Assembly (NCBI GenBank): GCA_009761415.1
Contig: QUOL01000001.1
Coordinates: forward strand, 2,108,001-2,172,000
Reading direction: 5' to 3'
Length of the DNA: 64,000 bases
Origin: Sarcomyxa edulis
Taxonomy: Eukaryota > Basidiomycota > Agaricomycetes > Agaricales > Mycenaceae
The notes beneath the pieces are model-generated. The model worked only from the letters and a program-made list of their open reading frames with translations. It was not told the DNA's origin and searched no databases. Numbering within the stretch: position 1 is the first letter of the stretch; each line of letters opens with the position of its first letter. Of the stretch, positions 1 through 12,021 are shown piece after piece. The translations under genes were made by a program, and so were the position numbers.

Positions 1-3000
1 GTCTGCGATGGGTCGGAGACGGTTACATCGCCAGTTCCGGCGTTGTATATGAGGGCGATATTTCCGTCTGATACTATCGTCAACACGCCCATCCCTGTCC
101 CCGAGGGTGTGAAGCAGACGGAACCACCGAGAGGATCCCAAAACACGACCATAGCAGTGTGGTGTGCGTCGTCAAATACCCCTGAAACATCAACATTGTT
201 GACCTCTTGTAAACGCAAGTGTTGGCTTTTCCGATTGAAGGAGTCGGCATCAATGCCAGGGAACACAGTATACGCAAGTGGTTTTGTGATGTCGCGGTGG
301 TCTATCCATGCTGCGAAGAGGTCGACGGTCTCTGGAGGTTGCGTCGAGGTGCCTATAGCCGCCCAATTTCCCGTCTTTTGTCCGACCTCCAATGACAACC
401 CAAAAGTGCTTCCGTCGCAGCCTGAAAACGAATAGCCAACGTCACCGTGCCAAAGAGAGCGGGCACCTTCCCGCGTCATAGCCTGCTTCGAAAACCCGTC
501 GACCAAGATCGACCCAGAATGACGTCTCTGATCCAAGACCGATAGAACTGGTGCCTTCGTTTTGGAGGTGATGTTAGAGACCATAACGTGCTGAACGTCG
601 TCGTCCAAGAAGAACCACGCTTTCTGCCAGTGCAGTGAGTTTGTCGACGGATTCGTATATCGCATTGCGGCTATTCCGATGTTGCCGTTCGATGCACCTC
701 CAACGAACGCCTCGATTCCGGTAAACTGGGTGTTGCCGCAAGTCAGAGCGGTAGCGTTATAGTCGACGGTAGTACCAGGGATCAGGTTCCAGTCCCATGC
801 AGCCGCGATGTCTTCGTATTCGTCACCATGAAGATATGTGTAGACGGTGCCATCAGCCAGATGGAATCCCAAGGGCTATGAACCTAGACGTGAGCTAAGG
901 TTCGGAGAATATATGCACAGCAGATAGTCACGTTTTGGAGGTTTGTGCATTCTGTATTCTTGCTTCTAGACGAATACATTTTCAGAGTTGTAACATAATT
1001 GCTACCGCGGTGCACCTGGCACGGCTCATAAGTGGGACGACTGGAACGAAGAGTATAGAAAGAATGATACCATATAGTCGTTGTCATAGAACATTCTGTT
1101 GCCGGTAAGACCGCCCACGTTGGCGTTAGGGGTGGTTTCTGATAGATTCCTGGCGACAGCTACCAGTGTATCAGACTGCCATTCTTTTCCAAGCTCGCTG
1201 ACTTCTGTCAAGTTGATCTTGATGCTTCCTGTTGCCCTGTAACATCGATATAAGTTGTCACGAGATGATTGAGAAAATGAAAGGAGTCACTGTGCATCAA
1301 TGACAGGGAAGGAAATAAATCGGCCCAGTACACTCTGATGGAACCCTATCAGAACAGGGTGGAAGATAGCAAACAATCGACTCACGAAATCCCAGTGCAA
1401 GACGCCAGTGATGATATTACGATATACCATCCACTGGTCTCCATCAAACAGCGTGGATAATGCGTCCTTTGAGGCCGGGTTGGCTTCAAACGATGTTCCT
1501 CCTGCTTCGATTTCGAGAGCCAGAATATCATTTGTACTAGATGGAAGTACTATAAGTTTACTTCTGTCCACAAGATAATACCACAACAAGACTCACTAGT
1601 CTTTTCCGTAATTTCCGTTGTAGAGCTGTATAACTTGTCAATCAAGGCCAAGCTATGAGCAACGATATTATACCCACTATGCCTATAGAAATTGATTTCG
1701 AAACAAACGGCATCAGCCTGCTGGGTCGGAAAGCAGAAATATTGATATGTCACACCTGCATGCTTCGAAGGTGTGTCAGATTTACCCAAATGACGACCAT
1801 TTGTGAGAGCATACCTGACCAAAACTCCCATCTGGTCTGATTCCATCAGCTTTCACGGCATTTTCGACTACTAGTTCGGCGTGCACTCTTCGATATGCAT
1901 CGGTAATAAGAGAGACGTTGACGTTGAGAAGGCCTTGGTCGATTCCGATCTTTGCGACGTCCAAAGTATTGGCACCAGTCAAAAATCCCGCACCGTTGAT
2001 ATTGTGGTCAAATGTTCCGTATGCGCGCCCAGTGATCTTAGTGCAGTTTCCGTGTTGAGAAAGGGACAAAGTGTCGTTGAGAAGGAGGCAAGTCTGGGAA
2101 ACGAGTTCGGGAATAAGAATGATCTGTTGGAAGCTCATGAGACGTTGGTCCATGTGCCTATAAAGCTAAGGCAAGTGAACATACGTTAGAAAACCAATTG
2201 GTATTCCAGAATCCTGGAGTACCACATGGACAAGTTGATGTCCCACCGGAATCCAAACATGACGGGTCGGTGAAGTCATTGGCGAACCAAAAATCCATGG
2301 CTAAAGATATATTAGCCAAAAGAGCGGGATTGTTGACGAATTGGTCGGCGCCATGAAGACCGCCGTGCCATCCGCCGGACATTGTCGCTATTGGGATCTC
2401 GGTGAGATGGTGAGATAGTTCCTTCGCCAGAGAACGTACAAAGACGTTGCCAGTGCTCTTGCGCTGGCCAATTGGCACGACGAGCATCGCATCCAGTAGT
2501 ATAATCAACTTCGGATGCGGGCCACTGCCCGTTAAGGCCAAGCGTGGACATCCTACACAAACGATCAGAAATGCGGCTGAAACTTGAATTTCACCTACCA
2601 AGCGGATATGTCAGAAGCGCGTGTAAGACCTCCGATTATAGAACTAAGGCGGCGTTCATGTATGGTTCGTATCTCGGCTGCTGTGGCAGGGTCTATAGAT
2701 TGTGTAGGCTGCTGACTGAGAGTGCCGGTGCTAGCGCTACTGGGAGAAGTTCTTGAAGCCATCGCAATGGGAATAGTAGTTCTTGTTGATGATTGTGTGG
2801 AAGAAAAGGACGTCGGAGAAGCCGGGTTGTGAGGTCGCAGGGAAGTAGATTTCGAATGGTCTGCTTTGTGAGGATCAAGTCGTCTATGATGACGGGATGC
2901 AGAGCTCCAAACAGAGTGTCTCTCGAGACTTGTGGCAAGGCATTGGTTAAACACCAGAAGAGAGTAGATCGAAAATATGTGAACGAGGGCCGAAGTAATC

Positions 3001-3005
3001 TTCAT
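1..3005 (-). CDS. Polysaccharide lyase family 8 (hyaluronate/chondroitin/xanthan lyase-like), 3' truncated
   Basis: Secreted lyase that would cleave uronic-acid polysaccharides by beta-elimination. The start at 3005 opens a hydrophobic signal peptide (MKITSALVHIFSIYSLLVF). A Ser/Thr-rich linker follows, then the alpha-toroid with NTNWFSN near 2210, TGANTLDVAK near 1970, DGSFGQ near 1810 and, after introns, HAG joined to LYNGNYGKD near 1600. The Asn, His and Tyr expected in the PL8 active site are therefore present. The beta-sandwich begins with DGDQWMVYRN near 1430 and runs through GRFISFPVIDAQ, GGLTGNRMFYDNDYM and FHLADGTVYTYLHGDEY to the window edge. At least six short introns are needed and the C-terminus lies beyond base 1. 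Family membership is seen in the motifs. The actual substrate is not known. Confidence 0.85.
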
Positions 3006-3159
3006 TGAGGTCGGTAAGTCCTGTAAGACGGGTCCAAGGGAGGGGATATTTCGATACTCTCAAAGTTCGAAGACCACCCTATAAATGTGCTGTCGAAGTT
3101 CAGGCGGCTAGCATGAGGCTGACCGTATCTTCCTCTTCCTCGATCGCCTGACTAGTTTC

Positions 3160-3555
3160 TCAGTATCCCATCAAGATCGACCAGAAGGAGCTAATCAGAT
3201 GTAGAAGTTCGACTGGACGAAGGTCAGAATTTTTTTTGACTGATTCGGCAATGATTCGGTCCATCGTGGACGCAAAATTGTTCCCGTCGAGTACTAAGCG
3301 GAAGTCAGGGAATATCACGGTGGTTGATACGATGATGTAGCTGAATTCATGGCGATTCATGGAAGCAGAAGCAATTGCCGATATGGAGCATTTACGACAA
3401 GGCGTGAAGATAGCGCCAAGAAGAATTGAATGAGAACGCCCCATGGACGCTGACGGCAGGAAGTGTGACTGCCATGTGACTGGCTCTCGTGATGCGAACG
3501 CTCGAGTCGCGTCCCGACGCGTGTGTGATCGGACCGACTCAAAAGTCCGGCTCAC
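3160..3555 (-). CDS. Small unidentified ORF upstream of the lyase
   Basis: An open frame of 131 codons whose second half (from an internal Met near 3444) has protein-like composition and codon use, including the stretches IFPDFRLVLDGNN and DLRPVELLHLISSFWSIL. I do not recognise a family. It could be one exon of a spliced gene or a relic. It sits between the lyase start at 3005 and a GNAT gene reading the other way. No signal peptide or membrane segment is evident. Whether it is expressed cannot be judged from sequence. Confidence 0.3.
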   Translation of the reverse strand: MSRTFESVRSHTRRDATRAFASREPVTWQSHFLPSASMGRSHSILLGAIFTPCRKCSISAIASASMNRHEFSYIIVSTTVIFPDFRLVLDGNNFASTMDRIIAESVKKNSDLRPVELLHLISSFWSILMGY

Positions 3556-3826
3556 TTATGTTTATAGTCAGTTTGGCACGAACAATTTATTTGCAGTTTG
3601 CTTTGAACGAAAAATCCACTCTTTGTAGGCTGCAACTTATTTAGAGACCCGCAATTGATGCTTTGGTTTACCTATGGGTCCATATTTGTGCATAATTAGT
3701 TCGAAAGGCCAAGTGCTATTGTGCATTATTTGCAACCTCTCTAACTGGAGTTAAGTACTTCACCTTTACAAATGGTCTGGAAAATCATTTGCAACATACC
3801 AAAACACTGCGCTCACGGGTCTAGAG

Positions 3827-4801
3827 ATGCAGTCCGATATCAGCTCTGTACAGGTTCGCCGACTTGAGTTTCCTACCGGTGCGTATAACATCAACATGCT
3901 TCCAATTTGTGGAGCCAGATTGACAACGACTCCAAGACAGTGAGGTGGATGATGTTGTGGCAGTATTGAATGCCGCCTTCTTCGAGGGTATGTCCCTGTC
4001 CGATCAACTACAACAATCATCACCGAGAGCTACTCAGGACGAGTAACTAATTTCCTCGTGGGGGGCGATAAATCCTTACTACCATTCTACCACGGTGCTA
4101 TCGTAAGGTCTGCTGCAATCGGAGGCCACCTGTTCGTGGCCAGTGTTAGTGATATGAAGATCTGTGGTGTCGCCCTTTGGTACGGGCCAGGCCAAGAAGC
4201 TTTCAAGACGTACGTATACCAAGATTCGATGTCGCCCCTCATCGTATGATGTTCAGTCTTCTCGACGTTTAGAGAAGAACAACATGCTGGACTCTCAGCG
4301 CTATTCCAAAGAATGCCTGCTGATCTGTACAAGTGGTGGACAGAATACGTTGAGTAGATGCTTGCATAGTCATCTTTGTAGATACGCTAAATTCTTCTAA
4401 TCAGTTTTTGATCGAAATTGGAGGATTCGCCGACAGCCTGTTGGGAGTGGGTTATGAGAAAGCAGCCTGGCAGTTGCAACTCCTCGGAGTGCATCCTAAG
4501 TAGGGGATTGGCAAAGCTTTGATCAGTGCCGGGGAAGCGCTGGTTCTGATTCCATATCTATTATCACGGCTCAAAGATTTCGACAGGCCGAAGGGACTTC
4601 CATACCTATTTTTCTTGAGACCACCAACCCGGTGAATGTACGTTATTTCGCTTCACGCGTATTCCTCTCCTCTGATGTCGGGCTTCAGGTTCCTATATAC
4701 GAGCGACGCGGCTTTGTGCTGAAGGGACAAATCACGGTGCATAGTTTATTAGGCGAAGGTCAGGCCTTCGTAATGGTCAAGGAACCTTTCGCTGCGGCAT
4801 G
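3827..4801 (+). pseudogene. GNAT-family N-acetyltransferase with in-frame stop
   Basis: Spliced exons read like fungal acyl-CoA N-acyltransferases: VQVRRLEFPT, EVDDVVAVLNAAF, PFYHGAIVRSAAIGGHLFV, ICGVALWYGPGQEAF, FREEQHAGLSALFQRMPAD, EKAAWQLQLLGVHPK, GIGKALISAGEAL, IPIFLETTNPVN and VPIYERRGFVLKGQ, ending at TGA 4799-4801. Introns include GTACGT...TTCAG at about 4637-4687. In the reading frame, LLGVHPK is followed by TAG (4501-4503) immediately before GIGKALI, the acetyl-CoA-binding loop. A GT-AG intron at 4500-4576 would bypass the stop and stay in frame, but it would delete the loop. Either way the catalytic core looks lost. The joining of the first exon is uncertain. Confidence 0.6.
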
Positions 4802-4891
4802 AGACATAATATGAGATATCCCCTGGAAAAGATTACACACAACAAGGTGACCAAATATATACGATCAGTGGATACACAATACAACTGGGTA

Positions 4892-7152
4892 TTACTTCGT
4901 GAAGACTGCACCGATATATGAGCAAGAGATCAATACAGATGACTAGAAGAACACGTACTGGACACTACATCCTCGTCTTGTACTGGATGGGTCAAACTGA
5001 CCTTCTGTGCGTGCGGCGAAAATTTACTGGACTTTCCCTATAATATTTCGTGTAAGCATGGTCGACACCGTTGTCTGTGTACAGAATCTTACCCTAAATG
5101 ACAGAAACAGGCATGAGTTATCAGCCTTCGCTCTATTACGGAGAATTAGACATACCAAACGAGCCCATATCGGAAGTTTGCAGATAAAGATCTGTGAATT
5201 CCATTGCAGACATCCTATTCAGACCACATTTGAATATGATATTCGCATATGAAGTATACGGGATTGGTTACCTCAACCGTGGCACCCTTTCGCAAGCAAA
5301 CTGGGTCAGACAGATCGGGATGGGCGCCTCGCTTTTTTGTGTAGACCTTCACAAGCTCTAACTCATCCCAAATTCGTTCGATAAGATAGTCCAGACTAGA
5401 TTATGTCAATACGCACGTACAGAGTAAACGAGAATGAAGAAGTGCACGTACTTTAGATCCAGCTCACAGCTGATTACTACGGTGTGAGGTTGGCGTGCTA
5501 ACTTGTCCATTTGCTCGAGGCTGATAGAATCAATCTTGTTGTAAACGTCTGTGAATACAGACAATGAGCATCACATAAGAATATGCTGGGCAGTAAATTG
5601 CTTACATAGGCAAGGAATATATTTTCTGGTCCCTAAGAAATGAAACGTAAGGTAGTTAGAGATATAACGGAGAGGTGCAATTTACCAATGAGAACGTCAA
5701 TGAATTCGTCGGTCGTAATCTGAAAAAAGGATCAACGAGAGCGATTGGGTTGTTCGACACTACACATACATCTTCTCTGATCATTACATCGCAATTGTGG
5801 AGTTTATCTGCGAAACAGGATCAATCTTGCAGTAAGCACTGGTCTGGTAATGAAAGACTTACAACCAGCCAATATTGTGCGAATCGTCTTCTCACTCGTT
5901 TTCGTTAACTTGACCGTAGAATTGAACTGAAATAGACACGACATGTAAGGCATGAGAAGACTATAAAAATAGGAAACACATACAGTTATCTGAGAGACAT
6001 CGAAGGGTTGATTTGAAAAGATTAGGGACAACATGTGCCATAAGTCGAAAAAAAAACCCTCACACCGCCAGTTGTCCGCTTTTTGAAAACAACGTCTGGT
6101 TTTCGTTTGTTTAAACGAATTCCAACTGCGTCCAGCTCGATTTCCAATAGTCGTCGCTGTTCTTCAGATTTCGTAGCATCCAGCATGATCAAGATGAGGT
6201 CCCCCGTTTTAGCAGCTAGGGTGTGTGTATTTCAATATCAATGCAAAAGAATAAGACATTCTTCTGACGCACTTGATACGACCTGACGACCACGACCACG
6301 ACCTGCACTGTAATTTAAGTATATTCTGAGTGATACAGAGGTGCGGAATATACACACCTTCACTTGCGCCTTCAACGATACCTGGTAAATCCAGAAGTTG
6401 TAATCGAGCACCTTTGTATTCGATGACTCCAGGAATGGCCTGAGAATAGATGAGTATGTGGAGATAGAGATGGAAGGAAGTTTTGTACAGTCAACGTTGT
6501 AAATTCATAACTAATTACGGATAGTCAATGTGCGGCGTGTAGAGAATATACAGCAGACACGTACCTTGCTGTTGCTGAGGCGGTATGTGTGATCTTGCTC
6601 AACAGAGTAGACTGATTGTACAAGTCAGCAAATCGGACAGATTTCTCTAAGAGGCGTGAGCCTCACTTTTCCGACCGACGGAAATCCTATCAGAGGTATT
6701 CGAGCGTCGCCCGATTTCGCAACATCGAACCCCACGCCAGCTGCAAAAGCATATATATGATCTATCATCACGAGACACAGATGATGCTTACCTGGTCTAG
6801 ACTTAGATACAGGTTCGAGGAGCTGGGCACGATAACGAGCCAACTTTGCTTTCAGCAGACCAAGGTGATACTCGGTTGCCTACTTGGAAGACTCTATCAT
6901 TATTCCGTTCGGACACCAAGGTAAGGTGAAGATCACCTTATTTTTCTGGGCTGAGGGAATCGATGAATGAAGACACGAGCGTGATTTATAGTAGGACTTA
7001 CTTCTAGCCATCTCATCTAGAAGCGCACGAATTCAAGGGTCTGCAATGAGCTAGGGGGGCGACACTTACCCTCAATTTCTTTGATCTATGGCAAGTTATA
7101 AGAATTGCCATGAGACAGACTGCAAACGACAAACCTTTTCTACAATTCCCAT
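4892..7152 (-). CDS. RBG2: Developmentally regulated GTP-binding protein, DRG2/Rbg2 type
   Basis: Ribosome-associated Obg/DRG-family GTPase. In yeast the DRG proteins work in translation with dedicated partner proteins (Rbg2 with Gir2). The start at 7152 gives MGIVEK, the DRG2-type N-terminus, followed by [21 protein letters not shown] motifs read G1 GFPSVGKSTLLSK (about 6690 and 6570), G3 [12 protein letters not shown] (about 6390), G4 NKID (about 5540) and G5 ISCELD (about 5475). Downstream are [20 protein letters not shown] and a C-terminal TGS part with [16 protein letters not shown] and DEDVVSIFTK before TAA at 4892-4894. MGI rather than the DRG1 start, and ISC rather than ISA at G5, favour DRG2. 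About ten introns. The gene is head-to-head with the MAPKKK, 128 bp apart. Confidence 0.88.
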
Positions 7153-7280
7153 AATGAATTGCGGCGGTGGGTGTAAGTTGGAAGGAGGGTGGGTGTGACT
7201 GTGACGGTCTCGCCTCTGAATAGTATGACACAATTGCCCCTCCTCTCCTTAGGCTTATCTTCCTTCGTCTCGCGCATACC

Positions 7281-10200
7281 ATGAGACAGCATATTCCAAC
7301 TTTATTCCCCCACCCTGAACAGGACAACGATGCAGACGGTGAAGATGCAGACCACTGGGACGACGACCATACATCGCGACCCCAGGCACATACAAACGGA
7401 TCCTCGTTCGCTTCGACCTCATTCACTCCCTCTCGAGGCAAGCCGCGCAATATGAACTCTTTCACTGGAACGAGTACTACAAACTACTCTGCCAATCCCG
7501 CTTCTGTCAATAAATACGCCATATACTCCCAATTCGTTCAACGTTATAGATCCTCGGAATCAGGTGCAGGAGACGACCTTCGCAATGACCCAGACAGTCA
7601 CTATTACCAAAAAGGGCTCGGGCAGCTTGTGGATGCGGGAGACAGTGATGATGATGATATTCCACGGTCTTCCTTGGTTTCGGGGAGCGAAGGAATCGAT
7701 CGGTCGTCCGCTTTGCTTGAATCCGAGCACATTGAGTCCGCCACTACACAAGAAAGAGAACGTCTGGAGTGGCGTACTATGCTTGCATCGGTGTTAGGTG
7801 GGGATGTTCTCAAATCCGAAAAGACGCGAATGGCAGTTGCCCTAGAGTCGTCTGCAGACGAACAGAACAACATACATCTCAATATCTGGTTGGGCATAAG
7901 AGCCAGATTTCACGGAAGGTCAGAAGAAGAGGAAAAGAAAAGGCTGGAGGAGCGAAGATTGCGCACTGTGGATGCTGTCATTGACGAAATCAACAACTTT
8001 CGTTGCACATCTGACAATCCAGACGCAACGGCAGCCTTGAAACAAGTCGCCTTCGTCATTCGCCGATTGGACGTCGCACAGTCCCTCTATCCCAATCTAA
8101 AGGCGTTCTATCTCGCCAAACCTGCAGCTGCAAAGAGCCGGTTCCAGGCACGCTGCGATACTCTACATACTTGGTCTACCGTCCTTACTTCTTTGCGTCA
8201 TCAAATCGATCTCCTTCGAAGATGGACTGGGAGCGAGACCTTGGATGTAAATCAACCAAATACGAGTGCAGAAATACCCATTGGCACTCATCCGGCACGC
8301 ATAGTGAAAAATGGGCCCACAGAAATCGCGGATGGTACGAGTTTTGTGGAAAGAATACTGAAAGACGAATCGATGCAGAGAACTTTCGAGAAGGGATTTC
8401 TAACTACTGTCCATGCATTCATTGGAGCCGCTCGCGACGCACAAGTGAACCTTGCACCTCTGTTCAAGGAGATGAACCTCCCCACATTCGAGCGCGAGCT
8501 AGGACCACTTATATCTTTCCCAACAAAGCTTGCGCAAGCCAGCCTTCGCGTTCGCCTCGACTATGTCCAGAAGCTCAAGGATCCAGACGTCCTTATCATC
8601 GACCAAATGACCGAAGACCTGAAACTCAGCATTGGTCTGGCATGTACGCTCAAGCGACAATATGAGGCATTCTTGACCCCTGATCCCAGTGGGAAATGGA
8701 ATTTGCCTCAGTGTATCAGCGAAGATTACGATTCTAGCATCCTTGAAGCTTTGACGATATTTTTCCGCCTCATACATTGGAAACTGAAGAGTGGCGTGAA
8801 GGGCATATATTTCAAGGAGACCGATGTTTTAGAAGCACAATGGGCCACTTTCAATGACGTGAGTTTGACTGTGAATGGAGGATCCGCTCTTGTCGCTGAG
8901 GAACTTTGGTACGTCTTCCTGCTTACTACGAAGATTTCATGACGACTGCTCATCCTTCTATATTGTCAGTGCCCTCATCAATAAACTGATGTTACGAGTA
9001 ACAAACTACTTCCAGACTCAAGTTCTGGTGCCCAAATCAGAAGATAGCGAGCGTCATCCACCCGATGAGCCTAATGTCAACGGTTCTAGATCGGCCTTCC
9101 AGTCTCATGTTCATGGACGGGTAGTCAATAAAATTATGACGGACGAACAGATGTTCAGCTGGTATGGCAAGATTCTCGATGGCGTGCGGTTACGGTATCG
9201 AAAACTGCAACGGTTTGCCAGGTAAGAACCTGCCTCTGCATGCATTTCATCAATCTAAAGTTCCAGATAATGATCAGGGTACTCGCACAACGATTCGACA
9301 ACTGTGCACAATATGACCTAGAAGATGTTCCTTTGGAACATTTCATCAATACCCTCGCTCTTACAGATCACTTTCTCGTCTACACTCATACTTTCGAGGA
9401 GGACGGAACATACATTATTGCCTCCAGCGTACTTTATGACCGCCCCCAAGCTATACGTCGCATCTTGACGGAAGCCTTTCATGTGGAAGAGGTCACCAAC
9501 GACGACGGTCGTCGAGTCGCTGGGGACGCCAATATTTGGGGTGACGAGTACTACGAGGGAGGATACGTCCTTGCTCTATCGCCCAGAAGCCAGTTCACTT
9601 GGACTGGGAGGGTTTTCATGCTTGATATCACCAAGGTGGAACTTGAGCTCCACGACAATCGCGTTTTACTCATTGCTGACGGACCTCAACGCCGCCTCTC
9701 CATAGCAAAACAACACTTCGACGATATCTTCCTACCCGTAGATGAAGATGGAGAGCCACTTCCTTCAGTGATAGGACCGTTGACATGCTTAGTGGAGCAG
9801 CAAGCACATCTTCCTCGTGTCGAACGTGAGCTACGCAAGATTGTTCGCTCTACCACTAAGTTGGCTGAATCCATCGTGAGATCTGTCAGTACTGTCAGGA
9901 ACTCTCTTCGAATGGTCAACGGCTGCCAAGAGTTGCTCGAGAATTGGTACCTCTTCGCTTCGGAGCACGGACAACACGCCCTGAAATACATGGAACAGAA
10001 GTCGGTACCGGGTTTCCATGTACTCCTCCTCCACCTGGCTATATCCTGGGTTTCCTTCCTCTGTGATGATTGCGATCCCGCCGATGAGAAAATGTTCAAA
10101 TGGACCGTGAATGCTCTGGAATTCACATATAGCCGTACTAAGCGAGGTAATATCTTTGTCCTCCCGGATGACGAATTCATACTATTACAGACCAAAGTCG

Positions 10201-11729
10201 CCGGTTGTATGAGCCTCCTGTCTCGTCATTTCGACATCCTTGGAGCTCGAAAGACCGTCATAGCAAGACGGGAAAAAGAGAGGCAAGAAGAAATGGTGCG
10301 CCAACAGACTTCGGACTTGGACGAAGAAGACGACTTTCCGCGCTCGTCATCCCCAGATCATGATGATAATCTCGCATCTATGGAACCGAGGACACGTATG
10401 TTCTGGGAGAGAATATCCCGTTCAATTCAAGAGCTCGAAGAAAGCCGAATTGTGATCGGGATCGAAACTCGTACTCTAGGACGTGTCTTGGACGATGAAA
10501 AACCCGAAGATCGCTCGCTTGTCTTCCTCGCGTCATCCAGTTCAAATATCTCGATGCGTTGGCAACAAGGAAGGTTTATCGGTGCTGGTGCCTTTGGCTC
10601 CGTGTACCTCGCTGTCAACCTCGATTCAGGTTCCCTCATGGCTGTTAAGGAGATCAAGTTCCAGGAGCTCTCCGGCCTTCCTAATCTCTACTCGCAAATT
10701 AAGGATGAATTGAGCGTCATGGAAATGTTACACCATCCAAATGTCGTCGAATACTATGGTATCGAGGTACATCGGGATAAGGTATACATATTCGAAGAAT
10801 ATTGTCAAGGAGGGAGTCTCGCTGCTCTGCTCGAGCATGGGCGTATCGAAGATGAAGGTATAATCCAAGTTTACACTATGCAGATGCTGGAGGGACTTGC
10901 ATATTTGCACTCCAAAGGCATTGTCCATCGTGACATCAAACCCGACAGTACGTCTGCCATCGGATACAACCCCTTATAATGGCTAACATTGGTGTAGATA
11001 TCCTTCTGGACCATCTTGGAGTCATCAAATTTGTCGATTTTGGTGCAGCTAAAATTCTTGCTAAGAACCAGCGCTCTATACAGCGATCTCGTAGAGCACC
11101 GGAGACGGCTCCCCCGGTGGGCCCTGGAATGCCCAATATCGCTGGTCTCGGTATGAATAACAGTCTCACTGGGACGCCAATGTACATGTCTCCGGAAATC
11201 ATCAAGAATGACAAACGAGGTCGATATGGAGCCATGGATATATGGTCACTTGGTTGCGTCGTACTTGAGTTCGCCACGGGCAAAAAACCATGGAGTAATC
11301 TCGACAATGAATGGTATGTATGGAGACTTCTGTTCGTTGTCCGGTGCTGACTGTGTCTCAAGGGCGATCATGTTCCATATCGGAGTAGCCACTCAACATC
11401 CTCCTTTACCTGAACCCGGCCAGCTCAGCGAATTGGGCATAAATTTCATCAAGCAGTGTCTGACTATAGACCCGATGAAACGGCCTTCTGCAAACGACCT
11501 CATGGACCACCCGTGGATTTTGGAGTTCCGGGAAGCTCTTCTGAGCTATGAAGAAGCTGAGATCGCCACGAGTCCACGGCCAGAAATACCTACGGACGGT
11601 GCCTTTGAACACGCGACCGTTGCACGACAGGCAGCAATCATCCAAGAGAAGGAGATCGAAGCAATAAAAAGAGCCTCCCCCGTCACACCTTCGTCCGCCT
11701 CCGACAGCGATTCATCCCTTCCCCGCTGA
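7281..11729 (+). CDS. SSK2: MAP kinase kinase kinase, Ssk2/Ssk22/Wis4 type (HOG stress pathway)
   Basis: Predicted top kinase of the osmotic/general stress MAPK module, phosphorylating a Pbs2-like MAPKK in the cytosol. Five exons join in frame with introns 8909-8969, 9222-9277, 10948-10997 and 11314-11362, giving about 1410 residues, a usual family size. The long N-terminal part (about 1040 residues) carries the Ssk2-type regulatory region with acidic and Ser-rich stretches. The C-terminal kinase domain shows the Gly loop GAGAFGSVYLA, VAIK-like MAVKEIKF, HRDIKPDN, DFGAAK, the GTPMYMSPE activation segment end and DIWSLGCVVLE. A Ser-rich tail ends at SSLPR. All catalytic residues are present. 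Conserved family members respond to response regulators such as Ssk1 through the N-terminus; that link is inferred here. Confidence 0.92.
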
Positions 11730-12021
11730 TCACCAGCATCTCTACTGCTAACGTTTCTTTGGATTTATCATCGCAATTTATGTATCTTTTTAGTCAATGT
11801 CCCTGTTTGTTCCAACTACTTAATCCATCTATACAACAGTCCACTTGTACAAGAGTTTGTTTGAAGCTTCTCATAACTCCGGTTCGCTCAAAAAAGAAAA
11901 CAAGTAAAACAACGAAAGCAATATGATACATCCAAAGTAAAAGTAATAGAATGAGGGGTATACCAGACCCACTAAGCCAAGAGAGTCAAAGCTAATGGTT
12001 CCACCCGGGATATTTGAAATT
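11730..12021. other. Convergent intergenic region
   Basis: This is the shared 3' flank of the MAPKKK (+) and the membrane protein (-). It is A/T-rich, with short A and T runs. I see no gene or conserved structural element in it. Confidence 0.6.

Noticed and set aside
8171..8665. A 164-codon overlapping frame inside the MAPKKK
   Set aside because: It is a shifted-frame shadow; the kinase frame is continuous and conserved.
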